This document shows positions 27,571 to 36,500 of a DNA stretch of 64,000 nt, piece by piece. Position 1 is the stretch's first letter, and every line of letters starts with the position of its first letter. The stretch covers positions 372,001-436,000 of the forward strand of contig NZ_JAJQPD010000003.1 of NCBI RefSeq assembly GCF_021228295.1, in the 5' to 3' direction. The notes beneath the pieces were generated by a model. That model saw only the letters and a program-made list of their open reading frames with translations, ran no database searches and was not told the origin of the DNA. This DNA comes from Agromyces humatus (GTDB lineage Bacteria; Actinomycetota; Actinomycetes; Actinomycetales; Microbacteriaceae). The position numbers were made by a program, and so were the translations under genes.

Positions 27571-29246
27571 GCGACGGTCTCCTTCTCGTCGACGGGGTCG
27601 ATGACGTCGTCGTCATCGGGTTCGAGCTTCTCGGGCAGATCGCCCTCACGGCGACCGGGCATGCGTGTGGCGGGCACGATCGCGAGCAGCGAGATCGCGC
27701 CGAGCCCGAGCAACGAGATCTGCAGCGCCCGAAGTCGTGCCTCGGCATTGACCGCGATCGCGGCGTCGAGCTCAGGGCCGCTCGCCCGCGATTCGAGCAC
27801 CGCCGCGAGCTGCTCGTTCGTGAGGAAGTTCGCCTCGTTGAAGTTGACCTGCGCGATGAGCTCGTCGCTGATCTCGGGGTGCTCCTGCGCTCCGGCGAGC
27901 AGCATCGACGAGAGCATGCCGACGGCGAACGCGCTCGCCACGGCGATGCCCACGCTGCCCGAGAGGTTGTGCACGAGCCCGCGCCAGGCGCCGACATCGC
28001 CGGCGAGCTGCTTGGGTGCGGCCGACAGCAGCGTGTTGAAGACGAGCGCCACGATCGAGCCCTGTCCGAGGCCGAGCAGGATGAGTCCGGCGACGACGAA
28101 CCCCTGGCTCCACTCGCCGCGAACCGTGAAGGCGAGCAGCGTGAGCGCCGCCGCGACGACGATGAACCCGGTTGTCGCGAGCAGCCGTGGGGTGAATCGC
28201 CCGTAGAGGTACGCGACGAACGTCGACGCGAGGAAGATCGAGAGCGTGTACGGGATGATCGAGAACGACGTCTCGATGCTCGAACGCCCCTGCACGACCT
28301 GGATGTAGAGCGGGATCAGGAAGTTCGCGGCGGTGCCGACGAAGAGCATCGTCGCCATGCACGCCGTCACCGCACGCTCGGAGCCCGTTGCGAGGACCCG
28401 AAGGTCGAAGATGCGCGGCTTTCCCTCACGCCCGCGACGGCGCAGCCACGAGAAGAACACCTGCCCGACCACCAGCCCGAGGATCACGAGCAGGGGAGCC
28501 GGCGAGATGCCGAGCACGTCGAACGGCGCCTGCGGCGTGGCGAGCCAGATGCCCCATGTCGCGAGCCCGCTGAACCCGAAGCTCAACAGGATGACGGCGA
28601 CGGCGGCGATGATCGCGCCGGTCCAGTCGATCGAGAGGCCGGGTTGCGCCGGCACCTTCTTCACGAGGAAGCTCAGCACGAGGTTGACGCCCGCGAGCGC
28701 GACCATGAGCACGAACGACCACCGCCAGCCGATCGTGGTCGCGAACCAGCCGGCGAGGATCAGCGCGAGCACGCCCGCCGCCGGGATGGCTGCGGCGAGG
28801 AATCCGATCGCCCGGGCCTGCTGCGCGCCGTGGTAGTTCGTCGCGATGAACACCGTGAGCGCCGGTGCGATGAGGGCGATCACGGCACCTGACGACGCCT
28901 GCGCGATGAAGAGCATCGCCGGGCTCACGCTGAGCGCCACGCCGAGCATCGCGAGCCCGTGGATCGCCACCGCGATCTGGAACACGCCGCGGGTGCCGAA
29001 TCGCGAGCCGACCTTCGCGCCGAGCAGGATGAATGCGGCCATGGCGAACGTGCCGGCCGTGATGGCGGTGCCGACGGATGTCGCGGGCGTGTCGAGGTCG
29101 GTCGTGATGCCCGCCATCGACACGGTCAACGCGTTCACCGCGAACGACGCCTGGATCTGCGTGAGCACCACCACGATGAGCGGCAGCCATGAGGTCGCCG
29201 ACGGGCTCTCGTTCGATGCGGTCTCGGTCGGTGCCGCTGCCGTCAC
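27567..29246 (-). CDS. MFS drug-exporter-like permease (DHA2 type, about 14 helices)
   Basis: A 559-aa membrane protein from GTG 29246. It begins with a short soluble leader and then helix 1 (WLPLIVVVLTQIQASFAVNAL). The motif-A-like loop is GAKVGSRFGTRG and motif C region LALILAGWFATTIGWRWSFVLMVALAGVNL. About 14 hydrophobic segments match DHA2 exporters, with an extracellular insert near residues 470-520 (EISDELIAQVNFNEANFLTNEQLAAVLESR). The acidic C-terminal tail is cytoplasmic. It overlaps pepA by ATGA. Substrate unknown. Confidence 0.85.
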   Translation of the reverse strand: MTAAAPTETASNESPSATSWLPLIVVVLTQIQASFAVNALTVSMAGITTDLDTPATSVGTAITAGTFAMAAFILLGAKVGSRFGTRGVFQIAVAIHGLAMLGVALSVSPAMLFIAQASSGAVIALIAPALTVFIATNYHGAQQARAIGFLAAAIPAAGVLALILAGWFATTIGWRWSFVLMVALAGVNLVLSFLVKKVPAQPGLSIDWTGAIIAAVAVILLSFGFSGLATWGIWLATPQAPFDVLGISPAPLLVILGLVVGQVFFSWLRRRGREGKPRIFDLRVLATGSERAVTACMATMLFVGTAANFLIPLYIQVVQGRSSIETSFSIIPYTLSIFLASTFVAYLYGRFTPRLLATTGFIVVAAALTLLAFTVRGEWSQGFVVAGLILLGLGQGSIVALVFNTLLSAAPKQLAGDVGAWRGLVHNLSGSVGIAVASAFAVGMLSSMLLAGAQEHPEISDELIAQVNFNEANFLTNEQLAAVLESRASGPELDAAIAVNAEARLRALQISLLGLGAISLLAIVPATRMPGRREGDLPEKLEPDDDDVIDPVDEKETVA

Positions 29247-29395
29247 TCCGCGTCCCCTCTCGCGTGGTGTCGCGAAGACCGCACCGTCGCGGCATCCGCT
29301 CGCCCTCACTGTATTGCCGCGGAGAGCGTGAGCGCCATGAATCCGGTCGTGGTGAGATTCGTGATGCCCTGCCTCGCCCCTGCACCGTAGGCTCC

Positions 29396-30493
29396 ATGGA
29401 CATGGGCATCGAGCCGGGGAGTCGACGCAAGCCGAGCGGCGCTGCCGGGCGCACGGGCCTCGCAGAGGTGGCCGCCGAGGCCGGGGTCTCGCCATCAACC
29501 GTCTCGCACGCTCTGAACGGAACGCGTTCCGTGCGTGCCGAGACGCGAGAGCGCGTCGTGCGGGCGGCCGAGCGTCTCGGGTACGCACGCGACCGCGTCG
29601 TGGGAGCGCGAGCGCGGCGGCAGACGGCGGTCGTCGCACTCGTCGTCGACGGGATCGCCGCGACGCCGTTCGCCGGCCGCATCATCCAGGGGGCGCAGGA
29701 AGCGGCGCGCGAGCGCGGCACGCTGCTCATGGTGGTCGATTCCGGAGGCGACCGCGATGTCGAGCAGGGCCACCTGCGCTCGCTCGCCGAGCGGGGAGTC
29801 GACGGGATCCTGATCGCGCGCGGCTCCCACCAGGAGATCGAGCGCCCCGCCGCGGTCGGCGAAATCCCGGTCGTGCTCATCGACGCGGTACCCGCGCCCG
29901 GCTGGGTCGTGCCGGCGGTCGCACCCGACGAGCACGGCATCGCGGCGGCCGCCATCGAGCACCTGCTCGGGGCGGGTCATCGACGCCTCGCGTTCATCAC
30001 GGCAGCGGACGACACGCCTGCCACCCGCGGTCGGCATGCGGGTTTCCGGTCGGCCGTCGAGTGGGCGGGCCTCTACGACATGCACGCGTCCGTCGAACGC
30101 ACCACCCCCGATGCGGTCGGGGGGCGCCGCATGGGGCGTCGCCTGCTCGACCACCCCTTCGGTGAGCGCCCGACGGCGATCTTCTGCTTCAACGACCAAG
30201 TGGCGATGGGTGTCTACCAGGCCGCGGAGGCACTCGGGCTCGAGGTGCCCCGCGATTGCTCGGTGGTCGGCGTCGACGATCTCGAGGTCGTGGCGGCGGC
30301 GCTCGAGCCCGGCCTCACGACGATGGCCCTGCCGCACCGCGAGATGGGCCGGTGGGCGATGACCGCGCTGCTCGAGCGCATCGCGGGCGGCGCAGCGGAT
30401 GTCCCGGGGCCGGTCCTGCTCGCGGGTGAACTCGTGGTGCGCCGCTCGGTCGCGCCGCCGCGGCGTCGCCTGGGGTGGCTCAGCCGCGGGTGA
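29396..30493 (+). CDS. LacI-family transcriptional regulator (paralogue A)
   Basis: A 365-aa protein. The LacI helix-turn-helix and hinge occur at residues about 22-75 (LAEVAAEAGVSPSTVSHALNGTRSVRAETRERVVRAAERLGY), then the sugar-binding domain (FAGRIIQGAQEAARERG, AIFCFNDQVAMGVYQAAEALGLEVPRDCSVVGVDDLEV). ATG 29396 is used; ATG 29402 is also possible. It is strikingly similar to the LacI protein at 33081-34145. The 3' end overlaps the convergent cyclase-like gene by 14 bp. No obvious target operator was identified. Confidence 0.9.
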   Translation: MDMGIEPGSRRKPSGAAGRTGLAEVAAEAGVSPSTVSHALNGTRSVRAETRERVVRAAERLGYARDRVVGARARRQTAVVALVVDGIAATPFAGRIIQGAQEAARERGTLLMVVDSGGDRDVEQGHLRSLAERGVDGILIARGSHQEIERPAAVGEIPVVLIDAVPAPGWVVPAVAPDEHGIAAAAIEHLLGAGHRRLAFITAADDTPATRGRHAGFRSAVEWAGLYDMHASVERTTPDAVGGRRMGRRLLDHPFGERPTAIFCFNDQVAMGVYQAAEALGLEVPRDCSVVGVDDLEVVAAALEPGLTTMALPHREMGRWAMTALLERIAGGAADVPGPVLLAGELVVRRSVAPPRRRLGWLSRG

Positions 30494-31202
30494 GCGCGCG
30501 GTCGGCGCGAGGACGCCGCATGCCCATCAGGTACGGCATGCCCAGCCCGGCTGCCGCGAAGGTCCTGCCGAGGCGTCCGCGCCACGACGGCCCGGGCAGC
30601 GGCGGGAGTTCGCCGTCGAGGTCGCCGACGTCGACGAAGTAGGCGCGGACGGTTCCGATGCCCTCGAGCTCGGGCGAGATCTCGTGGACGTCGCCGGGAA
30701 GCGATGCCTCGCCGGTCGTGTAGAGCGCTTCCGAGAGCAGCACGTACTCGGGGATCGGCACCGGATTCTTCAGCAGCCGATGCACGAGGATGACGTCGAT
30801 GCCGACGAGCTTGTGCCGCTTGTGGATGGTCTGGGTGGCCACGTCGCCGACGTGCGCCACGAACTTCAGCTTGAGATTGCCCGCCTCCTTGCAGCCCGAG
30901 CAGGGGCAGAGATTGGTCGCGACGTTCTGACGTTCGAGGTGGAACGCTCGATGCATGGCGACGGCGGCGTGCAGGATCTCGGTGACGATCGCGTCGTCGC
31001 CGCGGGAATCGGCTCTGCGCGAGAGGAACGCCGCGTCGCCCTCGATCTCGATGAGTTCGTAGCCGGGAGCGGCATCGATCATCTTGTCGAGCATGCGCGC
31101 GGTGTTGACCTCGGCATGCGAGAGGCTGAACCGATGGGTGCTCATGTAGTCGGTGTAGCCACCGATGTCCGCGATCAGAAGGACTGCACGTCCGGACTCC
31201 AT
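30480..31202 (-). CDS. DUF2652 / adenylate-guanylate cyclase-like protein
   Basis: A 240-aa protein starting MESGRAVLLIADIGGYTDYMSTHRFSLSHAE, the F-x-D-I-x-G-[YF]-T type opening of class III nucleotide cyclase domains. It continues with LIEIEGDAAFLS and a cysteine cluster (NLCPCSGCKEAGNLKLKFVAHVGDV), then HKLVGIDVILVHRLLKN. This matches my recollection of the DUF2652 family; cyclase activity is not established. It lies 49 bp downstream of an MFS transporter carrying a cyclic-nucleotide-binding domain on the same strand, suggesting a functional pair. Confidence 0.75.
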   Translation of the reverse strand: MESGRAVLLIADIGGYTDYMSTHRFSLSHAEVNTARMLDKMIDAAPGYELIEIEGDAAFLSRRADSRGDDAIVTEILHAAVAMHRAFHLERQNVATNLCPCSGCKEAGNLKLKFVAHVGDVATQTIHKRHKLVGIDVILVHRLLKNPVPIPEYVLLSEALYTTGEASLPGDVHEISPELEGIGTVRAYFVDVGDLDGELPPLPGPSWRGRLGRTFAAAGLGMPYLMGMRRPRADRALTRG

Positions 31203-31251
31203 GCGGCTTAGGCTCCCACCAAACCCCGGGGTGCACAACCATTGAGTGCGC

Positions 31252-32946
31252 TCACGGCGACGCCGGCGGTTCTTCGAACGGCGCCTTCGGCTCGTACCGG
31301 TGCAGCATGTCGTCGACGACCGTCGCCGCCTGTCGGGCACTCGGCGTGTACCCGAGCACGACGGGGAGGAACCGGTCGGAGCTGAGCGCGCGCAGCCTGA
31401 GCGCGCTCCTGGCCACCACGGTGGCCGTTCGGCGCGTACGGCGCAGCAACGCGATCTCACCGAAGCCCTCACCCGGGCCGAGCGTCGCCACGACCTGTCC
31501 GTCGCCCACGACGTCGACCTCGCCCGATTCGATCAGGTAGTACCGGTCGCCGACGTCTCCCTGCGCGAACACCACCTGGTCGGCGGCCACGGCGACCGGT
31601 TCGAGTCCACGGGCGAGCCGCTCGACGGCGGGCAGCGGCAGGGTGCCGAACATCGGCACCTGCTGGAGCAGCCCGACATCGACGTCGAGGTCGCCGACCG
31701 ACCGGTCGAGCCGTCGCAGTCGGCGCCAGGAGACCGCCGCCAGCACCGGGCACAGCAGCCCGATCGCGATGAGGGCGCCCTGGACGCCGATCCACGCGAT
31801 CATCAGGGACGCGAAGACGGCTCCGATTCCGATGAACACCGTCACGAGGCTCTCGAGCACGCCGAAGACGCGTGCCAACACCTCGTCGGGTGCCATCCGG
31901 CCGATCAGCGTGAACCCGGCGACGTCGATGAGGGCGTTGCCGACGCCGATGAATGCCAGCAGGGGAAGTGCGGCGGATTCCTGCGGGATGAGGCCGACGA
32001 GGGTGAGCGGAAGGCCCCACAGGCCGACTCCGACGGCGAACCATGCACCCAGCCGACCGGTGCCGACGAGCAGCGAGGCCGCGAGCGACCCGAGCACCGC
32101 GCCCACGCCGACGGCGGTCATCAGGGCGCCGACGCCGGGTTCGCCGGTGCCGAGGAGCTCGATCGCGACCACCACCGACAGCACGGTGAGCGCGCCCCGG
32201 GTGAGGGCCTGCGCCGCCGCGAGACCGAGGATGAGCATGAGGCCACGATTCTGCGTGACCGCACGAACCCCGTCGACGGCCTCCTTGGCCAGGTTGGGAC
32301 GCGCCGGCGCCGGTGGGCGCGGAGGGGCGTCGTACTTGAGCCGCAGCAGCAGCACGGCCGCCCAGAACGACGCGGCCGCCGCGACCGCGAACACGACGTC
32401 CACTCCGGTGAACTGCAGCAGCACGGCCGCCAGCAGCGGGCCCACGAGCGTGGCGGCGGAGTCGAGGAGACCGCGGACCACGTTGGCGCTCGCGAGCTCG
32501 TATCCGGTGCGGCACAGCGACGGCAGGAGCGCGGAATGCGCCGGACGGTAGAGCGTGGCGGCGATCGTCGACAGCACGGCGAGCGCATAGATGACCACGG
32601 TGGGGCCCGCCAGCGCAATCACCAGGGCGGCCGCGGCGGTCGCGACTCCGCGCACGACCGAGACGAGGATGAGCACCCGCTCTCTGCGCCCCCGGTCGGC
32701 GATGGGCGACAGCAGCGGCGCGAGGATCGCGGACGGCAACATGCGCAGCAGTCCGACCAGGCCGACGGCGGTCGCACCGCCGTCGCGGTAGGCGACGATG
32801 CCGAGGGCGACGGTGAACGCCCACTCGGCGGTCCACGCGCCGAGGAAGCTGAGCTGGGCGCGGCGCAGATTGCGGTTGCGCCAGTTGCTCGTGAAGGCAG
32901 CGGCGGCCTGGCCGAGCCTGCTGCGGCCGCCGTCATCGTCACCCAT
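31252..32946 (-). CDS. MFS transporter fused to a C-terminal cyclic-nucleotide-binding domain
   Basis: A 564-aa protein. Residues about 25-410 contain about 12 hydrophobic helices of an MFS_3/enterobactin-exporter-like permease (LGAWTAEWAFTVALGIVAY, RPAHSALLPSLCRTGYELASANVV). Residues about 423-545 are a CRP-type domain: LARGLEPVAVAADQVVFAQGDVGDRYYLIESGEVDVV, then GPGEGFGEIALLRRTRRTATV, where FGEIAL and the following Arg form the phosphate-binding cassette. A cyclic nucleotide could gate transport directly. The downstream cyclase-like gene supports this. Substrate unknown. Confidence 0.85.
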   Translation of the reverse strand: MGDDDGGRSRLGQAAAAFTSNWRNRNLRRAQLSFLGAWTAEWAFTVALGIVAYRDGGATAVGLVGLLRMLPSAILAPLLSPIADRGRRERVLILVSVVRGVATAAAALVIALAGPTVVIYALAVLSTIAATLYRPAHSALLPSLCRTGYELASANVVRGLLDSAATLVGPLLAAVLLQFTGVDVVFAVAAAASFWAAVLLLRLKYDAPPRPPAPARPNLAKEAVDGVRAVTQNRGLMLILGLAAAQALTRGALTVLSVVVAIELLGTGEPGVGALMTAVGVGAVLGSLAASLLVGTGRLGAWFAVGVGLWGLPLTLVGLIPQESAALPLLAFIGVGNALIDVAGFTLIGRMAPDEVLARVFGVLESLVTVFIGIGAVFASLMIAWIGVQGALIAIGLLCPVLAAVSWRRLRRLDRSVGDLDVDVGLLQQVPMFGTLPLPAVERLARGLEPVAVAADQVVFAQGDVGDRYYLIESGEVDVVGDGQVVATLGPGEGFGEIALLRRTRRTATVVARSALRLRALSSDRFLPVVLGYTPSARQAATVVDDMLHRYEPKAPFEEPPASP

Positions 32947-33080
32947 AGGGTGACTCTAGGGTCAGGGCTCGCAGCCGACCAGCCCCAGAGTGGGCACAGC
33001 GCGAACGAGCATCGAAGGGTGAGGTGCCCGCGTTCGCGACGGGAATCACGATCTGCTGAACCGAGCGCAGCGTAGGCTCG

Positions 33081-34145
33081 GTGCCCGTGGGGGAGCGGCG
33101 ATCGGATGATGCGACGGGGCGTCGCCCGAGCATCCGCGCGGTGGCCGCGCTCGCGGGCGTCTCGCCGACGACTGTGTCGCATGCCCTGAGCGGCACGCGC
33201 ACAGTGCGAGCCGAGACGCGTGACCGGGTGGTGCGCGCCGCAGCCGACCTCGGATACTCACCCAACCGCCTCGCGAGCGGCCTGCGCCTGCGGCGCACCG
33301 GGGTGGTCGGGCTTGCGAGCGACCGCATCGCCATGACGCCGTTCGCCGGCCGGATCGTGCAGGGTGCACAGGAGGCCGCCCGGGAGCGCGGCATCGTGCT
33401 GATGACGGTCGACGCCGAGGGTGATCCGCAGCTCGAGGATGCGCAGCTGCACGCACTGCTCGACCACCGGGTCGACGGCATCCTGCTTGCGCGCATGTCA
33501 CACGATGAAGTCACCCGCCCGTCGGCGCTCGCTGAGACCCCAACCGTGCTCGTCGATGCTGTTCCGGTGGGCGGATGGCGCGTGCCCGCCGTGGCTCCCG
33601 ACGAGCACGGCATCGCCGCGACCGCGGTCGCCCGCCTCGTGGCTGCGGGGCACCGCCGCATCGGCTTCGCCACGACGATCGATGAGGGCCCGGCGAGCCG
33701 CGGTCGCGAGCAGGGGTTCCGCACCGCGCTGCAGGAGGCCGGACTCGACGGCCGAGCCCCGGTCGAACGGGCGTCATCGGACGCAGCGGGCGGTCGAAGC
33801 GCCGGCCGCCGACTTCTCGACGTTGCGGCGGCAGAACGCCCGACCGCCGTGTTCTGCTTCAACGACCAGGTCGCGATGGGCGTGATGCAGGCGGCATCCG
33901 CGCTCGGCCTGGAGGTGCCGCGCGACTGCTCGATCGTGGGGGTCGACGACCTCGAGATCGTCGCCGCCGCGCTCGTGCCCGGGCTCACGACGGTGGCGCT
34001 GCCGCACCGTGAGATGGGCCGTTGGGGCATGTCGACGCTGCTCGACCGCATCGACGGCGCGGTGACGGATGTCGCGGAGCCGGTGCTGCTCGCGTGCGCA
34101 CTCATCGAGCGCGGGTCCGTCGGCCCGCCGCCGTCCGCGGGTTGA
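33081..34145 (+). CDS. LacI-family transcriptional regulator (paralogue B)
   Basis: A 354-aa protein from GTG 33081 (GTG 33087 also possible). The helix-turn-helix is IRAVAALAGVSPTTVSHALSGTRTVRAETRDRVVRAAADLGYSPNRLASGLR. The effector domain shares long blocks with paralogue A (PFAGRIVQGAQEAARERG, VAPDEHGIAATAV, AVFCFNDQVAMGV, ALPHREMGRW). Its stop (GCG GGT TGA) lies in repeat copy 2. The convergent GH32 enzyme downstream is a plausible target through the palindrome at 36088, but this is inference. Confidence 0.9.
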   Translation: MPVGERRSDDATGRRPSIRAVAALAGVSPTTVSHALSGTRTVRAETRDRVVRAAADLGYSPNRLASGLRLRRTGVVGLASDRIAMTPFAGRIVQGAQEAARERGIVLMTVDAEGDPQLEDAQLHALLDHRVDGILLARMSHDEVTRPSALAETPTVLVDAVPVGGWRVPAVAPDEHGIAATAVARLVAAGHRRIGFATTIDEGPASRGREQGFRTALQEAGLDGRAPVERASSDAAGGRSAGRRLLDVAAAERPTAVFCFNDQVAMGVMQAASALGLEVPRDCSIVGVDDLEIVAAALVPGLTTVALPHREMGRWGMSTLLDRIDGAVTDVAEPVLLACALIERGSVGPPPSAG

Positions 34146-34233
34146 GGAGCACCCGGCGGAGCCGGACGTGTCTCGAAACCCTCGATAGCGCGAACGGGCT
34201 TCGAGCCGCCCGCGGTGCGCTCTGCTCAGCCCG
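34138..34233. repeat. GGGTTGAGGAG/TCTCGAAACCC repeat, degenerate copy 2
   Basis: The left arm CGGGTTGAGGAGC...TGTCTCGAAACCC (from 34138) faces a decayed right arm GGGCTTCGAGCC...TCTGCTCAGCCC (to about 34233). It sits exactly between the convergent LacI gene and GH32 gene. Both stop codons lie in the arms: GGT TGA for lacI and, on the other strand, GGC TGA for GH32. It likely acts as a bidirectional terminator. Confidence 0.7.
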
Positions 34234-35941
34234 TGGGCGACTGCAGCCGTTCGACCGGCGCGACCGCGAGCGGCGCGAGACGAAGGCTGCGCACGTCGGT
34301 GGTGCCGCCCACCGACTCGACTGCAAGGCCGTTCGCGCCGGGTGAGCCGAACACGAGGCTCGAGAGCGCCGCCTCGCCGTCGTTGACGAACACCTCCACG
34401 GAGGAGGCGTCGACGATGACGTCGAGGGTGACGACTCCGTCGCGCAGCTCTGCGGGTGCGGTGCGCACTGTGCGGTACTCCGCGGGGAGGTCGGCGGCTG
34501 CGGCATCCGCATCGCGAGCGATGAACGCGACGCCCGACGCGAAGTCGACCCCGACGGCGGCGAACGTGCCCTCGCCGTCCTTCACGCGGAAGCGGACCTC
34601 GGAGGCGGGCGCGCGCGGGTCGGGCGCGACCTCGACACGAAGGCGGTACGCATCGGCGGTCGGCCGCGGGAGCTCCGGTTCGGAGTCGTTCGGCACGGCG
34701 AGGTTCCGCACGGTCTGCGCCTCGCCCTCGAGGTCGGCCAGCGCGGCGACCGGGTTCGAGACGAGGGTGGGCCGCCCGTCGACCGTGCGAAGTGCGAGCT
34801 CGCGGACGACCGAGTCGCTGCCGCCATGCCAGTCCTCCGTGGGCAGGTTGCCGGCGTAGGCCCAGTTGTTGAGCCAGCCGATCGCGTAGCGCGACGCGAG
34901 GCGGTCGTCGTCAGACCGACGAGGGTCGTCCCAGGTGACGGCCGCATAGAAGTCGGCGCCTCGGTCGAGCCAGGCGGGATCCGTGGCATCCGCGGTGAAC
35001 CGCTCGCCGTCCCATCCTCCGATCCAGTAGGCGGTGCCGGTGGTCATGCCGTACTCGGCGCCGTTCACGCCGGCGGCGAGCACCCAGGTGGTCTTCGCCG
35101 GGTCGCCGTCGAGGGACATCTGGAACAGGTCGGGGCACTCGAGGATGCCGAGGTCGTCGCGTTCGAAGCCCGAGCGGTAGGTCCATTCCTTCAGGTCGGG
35201 CGAGGAGTAGAAGCCGAGCTTGTGCCCCTCGGCGAGCACCATGAGCCACTCGGCGCGGGCGTCGTCCCAGACGATCTTTGGATCGCGCCAGTGCGCGGCG
35301 CCGGGGTTGTCCATCACGGGGTTCCCGTCGAACGGCTCGAAGCGATAGCCGCCGTCCGTCGAGACGAACAGCGACTGGCGTTGCACGCCCTCGTCCTGCT
35401 GGGTCATGATCGCGATCACCGCGCCGCGGCCGAAGCCGGCGGTGTTGTCGGTGTCGATTACCGCACTGCCGGTCTCGATGTCGCCGAGCCCGTTCTCGTA
35501 CTTCGCGATGGCGACGCCCTCCTCGCGCCAGTGCACGAGGTCGGTGGAGGTCGCGTGGTACCACTCGGTGCCGTTCCCGTCGGGGTAGTCGGCGTTGTAG
35601 AGGTAGTAGTAGTGCCAGCGACCGTCGAGCCAGAACGGGCGCTGCGGGTCGTTCATCCACCGCTCGGCCGGGGTGAGGTGCACCGCCGGCCGGTAGGTCG
35701 ACCAGTCGGCCGGCCGGGTGTACTCTCGGCCGGGCTCGGGCTGCCCGGTCGTCGTGGGCGTCGAGGGCCCTTCGCCGCCGGGTGTCTGAGCGGGAGCCGC
35801 GATCGCGGCGACGATCGCGACGGCCGCGACGATCGCGACGCCGGAGGTGGTCGCCCAGGCGACCCGTCGTCGCCACCACGGTCGTCGGCGTGCGGGCGCG
35901 TCGGTGCCGGGCGGCGCGCCGGGTCGGTGTGTTCGGTTCAT
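34226..35941 (-). CDS. Membrane-anchored GH32 fructan hydrolase / fructotransferase
   Basis: A 571-aa protein. A basic N-terminus leads into one hydrophobic helix (residues about 29-50), then a Thr/Pro linker, so the enzyme is probably anchored outside the cell. The GH32 triad is placed at Asp98 (WMNDPQRP), Asp220 (WRDPKI) and Glu268 (LECPDLF), followed by the C-terminal beta-sandwich (DASSVEVFVNDGEAAL). WMNDPQRP departs from the usual WMNDPNG at substrate subsite -1/+1. That variant suggests an endo-levanase or levan fructotransferase rather than plain invertase. ATG 35941 has GGAGG upstream. Stop lies in repeat copy 2. Confidence 0.88.
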   Translation of the reverse strand: MNRTHRPGAPPGTDAPARRRPWWRRRVAWATTSGVAIVAAVAIVAAIAAPAQTPGGEGPSTPTTTGQPEPGREYTRPADWSTYRPAVHLTPAERWMNDPQRPFWLDGRWHYYYLYNADYPDGNGTEWYHATSTDLVHWREEGVAIAKYENGLGDIETGSAVIDTDNTAGFGRGAVIAIMTQQDEGVQRQSLFVSTDGGYRFEPFDGNPVMDNPGAAHWRDPKIVWDDARAEWLMVLAEGHKLGFYSSPDLKEWTYRSGFERDDLGILECPDLFQMSLDGDPAKTTWVLAAGVNGAEYGMTTGTAYWIGGWDGERFTADATDPAWLDRGADFYAAVTWDDPRRSDDDRLASRYAIGWLNNWAYAGNLPTEDWHGGSDSVVRELALRTVDGRPTLVSNPVAALADLEGEAQTVRNLAVPNDSEPELPRPTADAYRLRVEVAPDPRAPASEVRFRVKDGEGTFAAVGVDFASGVAFIARDADAAAADLPAEYRTVRTAPAELRDGVVTLDVIVDASSVEVFVNDGEAALSSLVFGSPGANGLAVESVGGTTDVRSLRLAPLAVAPVERLQSPTG

Positions 35942-36087
35942 GATCCTCCGTCGTGGGTTCGCACACCGCACGAGGTCCCGTGGCGCCGGTGAGGCGTTCC
36001 GGTTGGGAATCGACGGTGCGCCTTCGCAGCAGTTCTGTTGGGAGGAGCGCAAGCGCCACTCGAGGAATCGGGGTCACGCTACCGCGA

Positions 36088-36103
36088 TGCAAATCGATTT
36101 GCA
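36088..36103. promoter_or_regulatory. Perfect 16-bp palindrome, LacI-type operator
   Basis: TGCAAATCGATTTGCA reads identically on both strands and sits 147 bp upstream of the GH32 start. Its centre (AATCGATT) is of LacI-family type but differs from the TGACAWCGWTGTCA operators nearby. This implies a different regulator, possibly one of the two LacI paralogues at 29396 or 33081. Confidence 0.65.
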
Positions 36104-36210
36104 AACGCCACGAACTTCGTTCATGGCGTGAAAGCGCGACCATCCGCAGCAGGCCGCTGATCGGGGAATCTTCCTTCGATGGCACTGGACATCGATGTTT
36201 CCATGCCAGG

Positions 36211-36239
36211 TTGACAACGTTGTCAGGATGCGCATAGCG
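36211..36239 (+). promoter_or_regulatory. Levansucrase promoter with overlapping LacI operator (site 1)
   Basis: TTGACA (36211-36216) is a consensus -35 box. CATAGC or ATAGCG at about 36233-36239 is a possible -10. The perfect palindrome TGACAACGTTGTCA (36212-36225) overlaps the -35, so a bound repressor would block polymerase. The same palindrome occurs at 41246, 43320 and 43398. Confidence 0.75.
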
Positions 36240-36500
36240 TCCTGTGTCGGGGGAAGCACAACGCCACGTTCTCGAGGACCGATCTGGCTCCGGCCGACGA
36301 TCCACAACGAAAGCGAAGAACGTGAAGGCACCAGACCATGCACCGCGCACGCATCGTGAACGCGGTCGCGCCGTCCGTGAGCGGAGGATCCGCTCGCGGG
36401 GCGCCGATGGTCGCGTCATCCGACGGCGTGAAGGGCTCGTCTGAGCCCTCGCGTCGCACCACGACTCCCGACCGCACGGCTGACGCCGTCGGATCGGGCC

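Noticed and set aside
33001-33037. GCGAACG ... CGTTCGC inverted repeat before lacI paralogue B
   Set aside because: Only 7 bp per arm with a 23-bp gap in very GC-rich DNA. The flanking GGGCAC/GTGCCC pieces are not nested correctly, so chance is a sufficient explanation.
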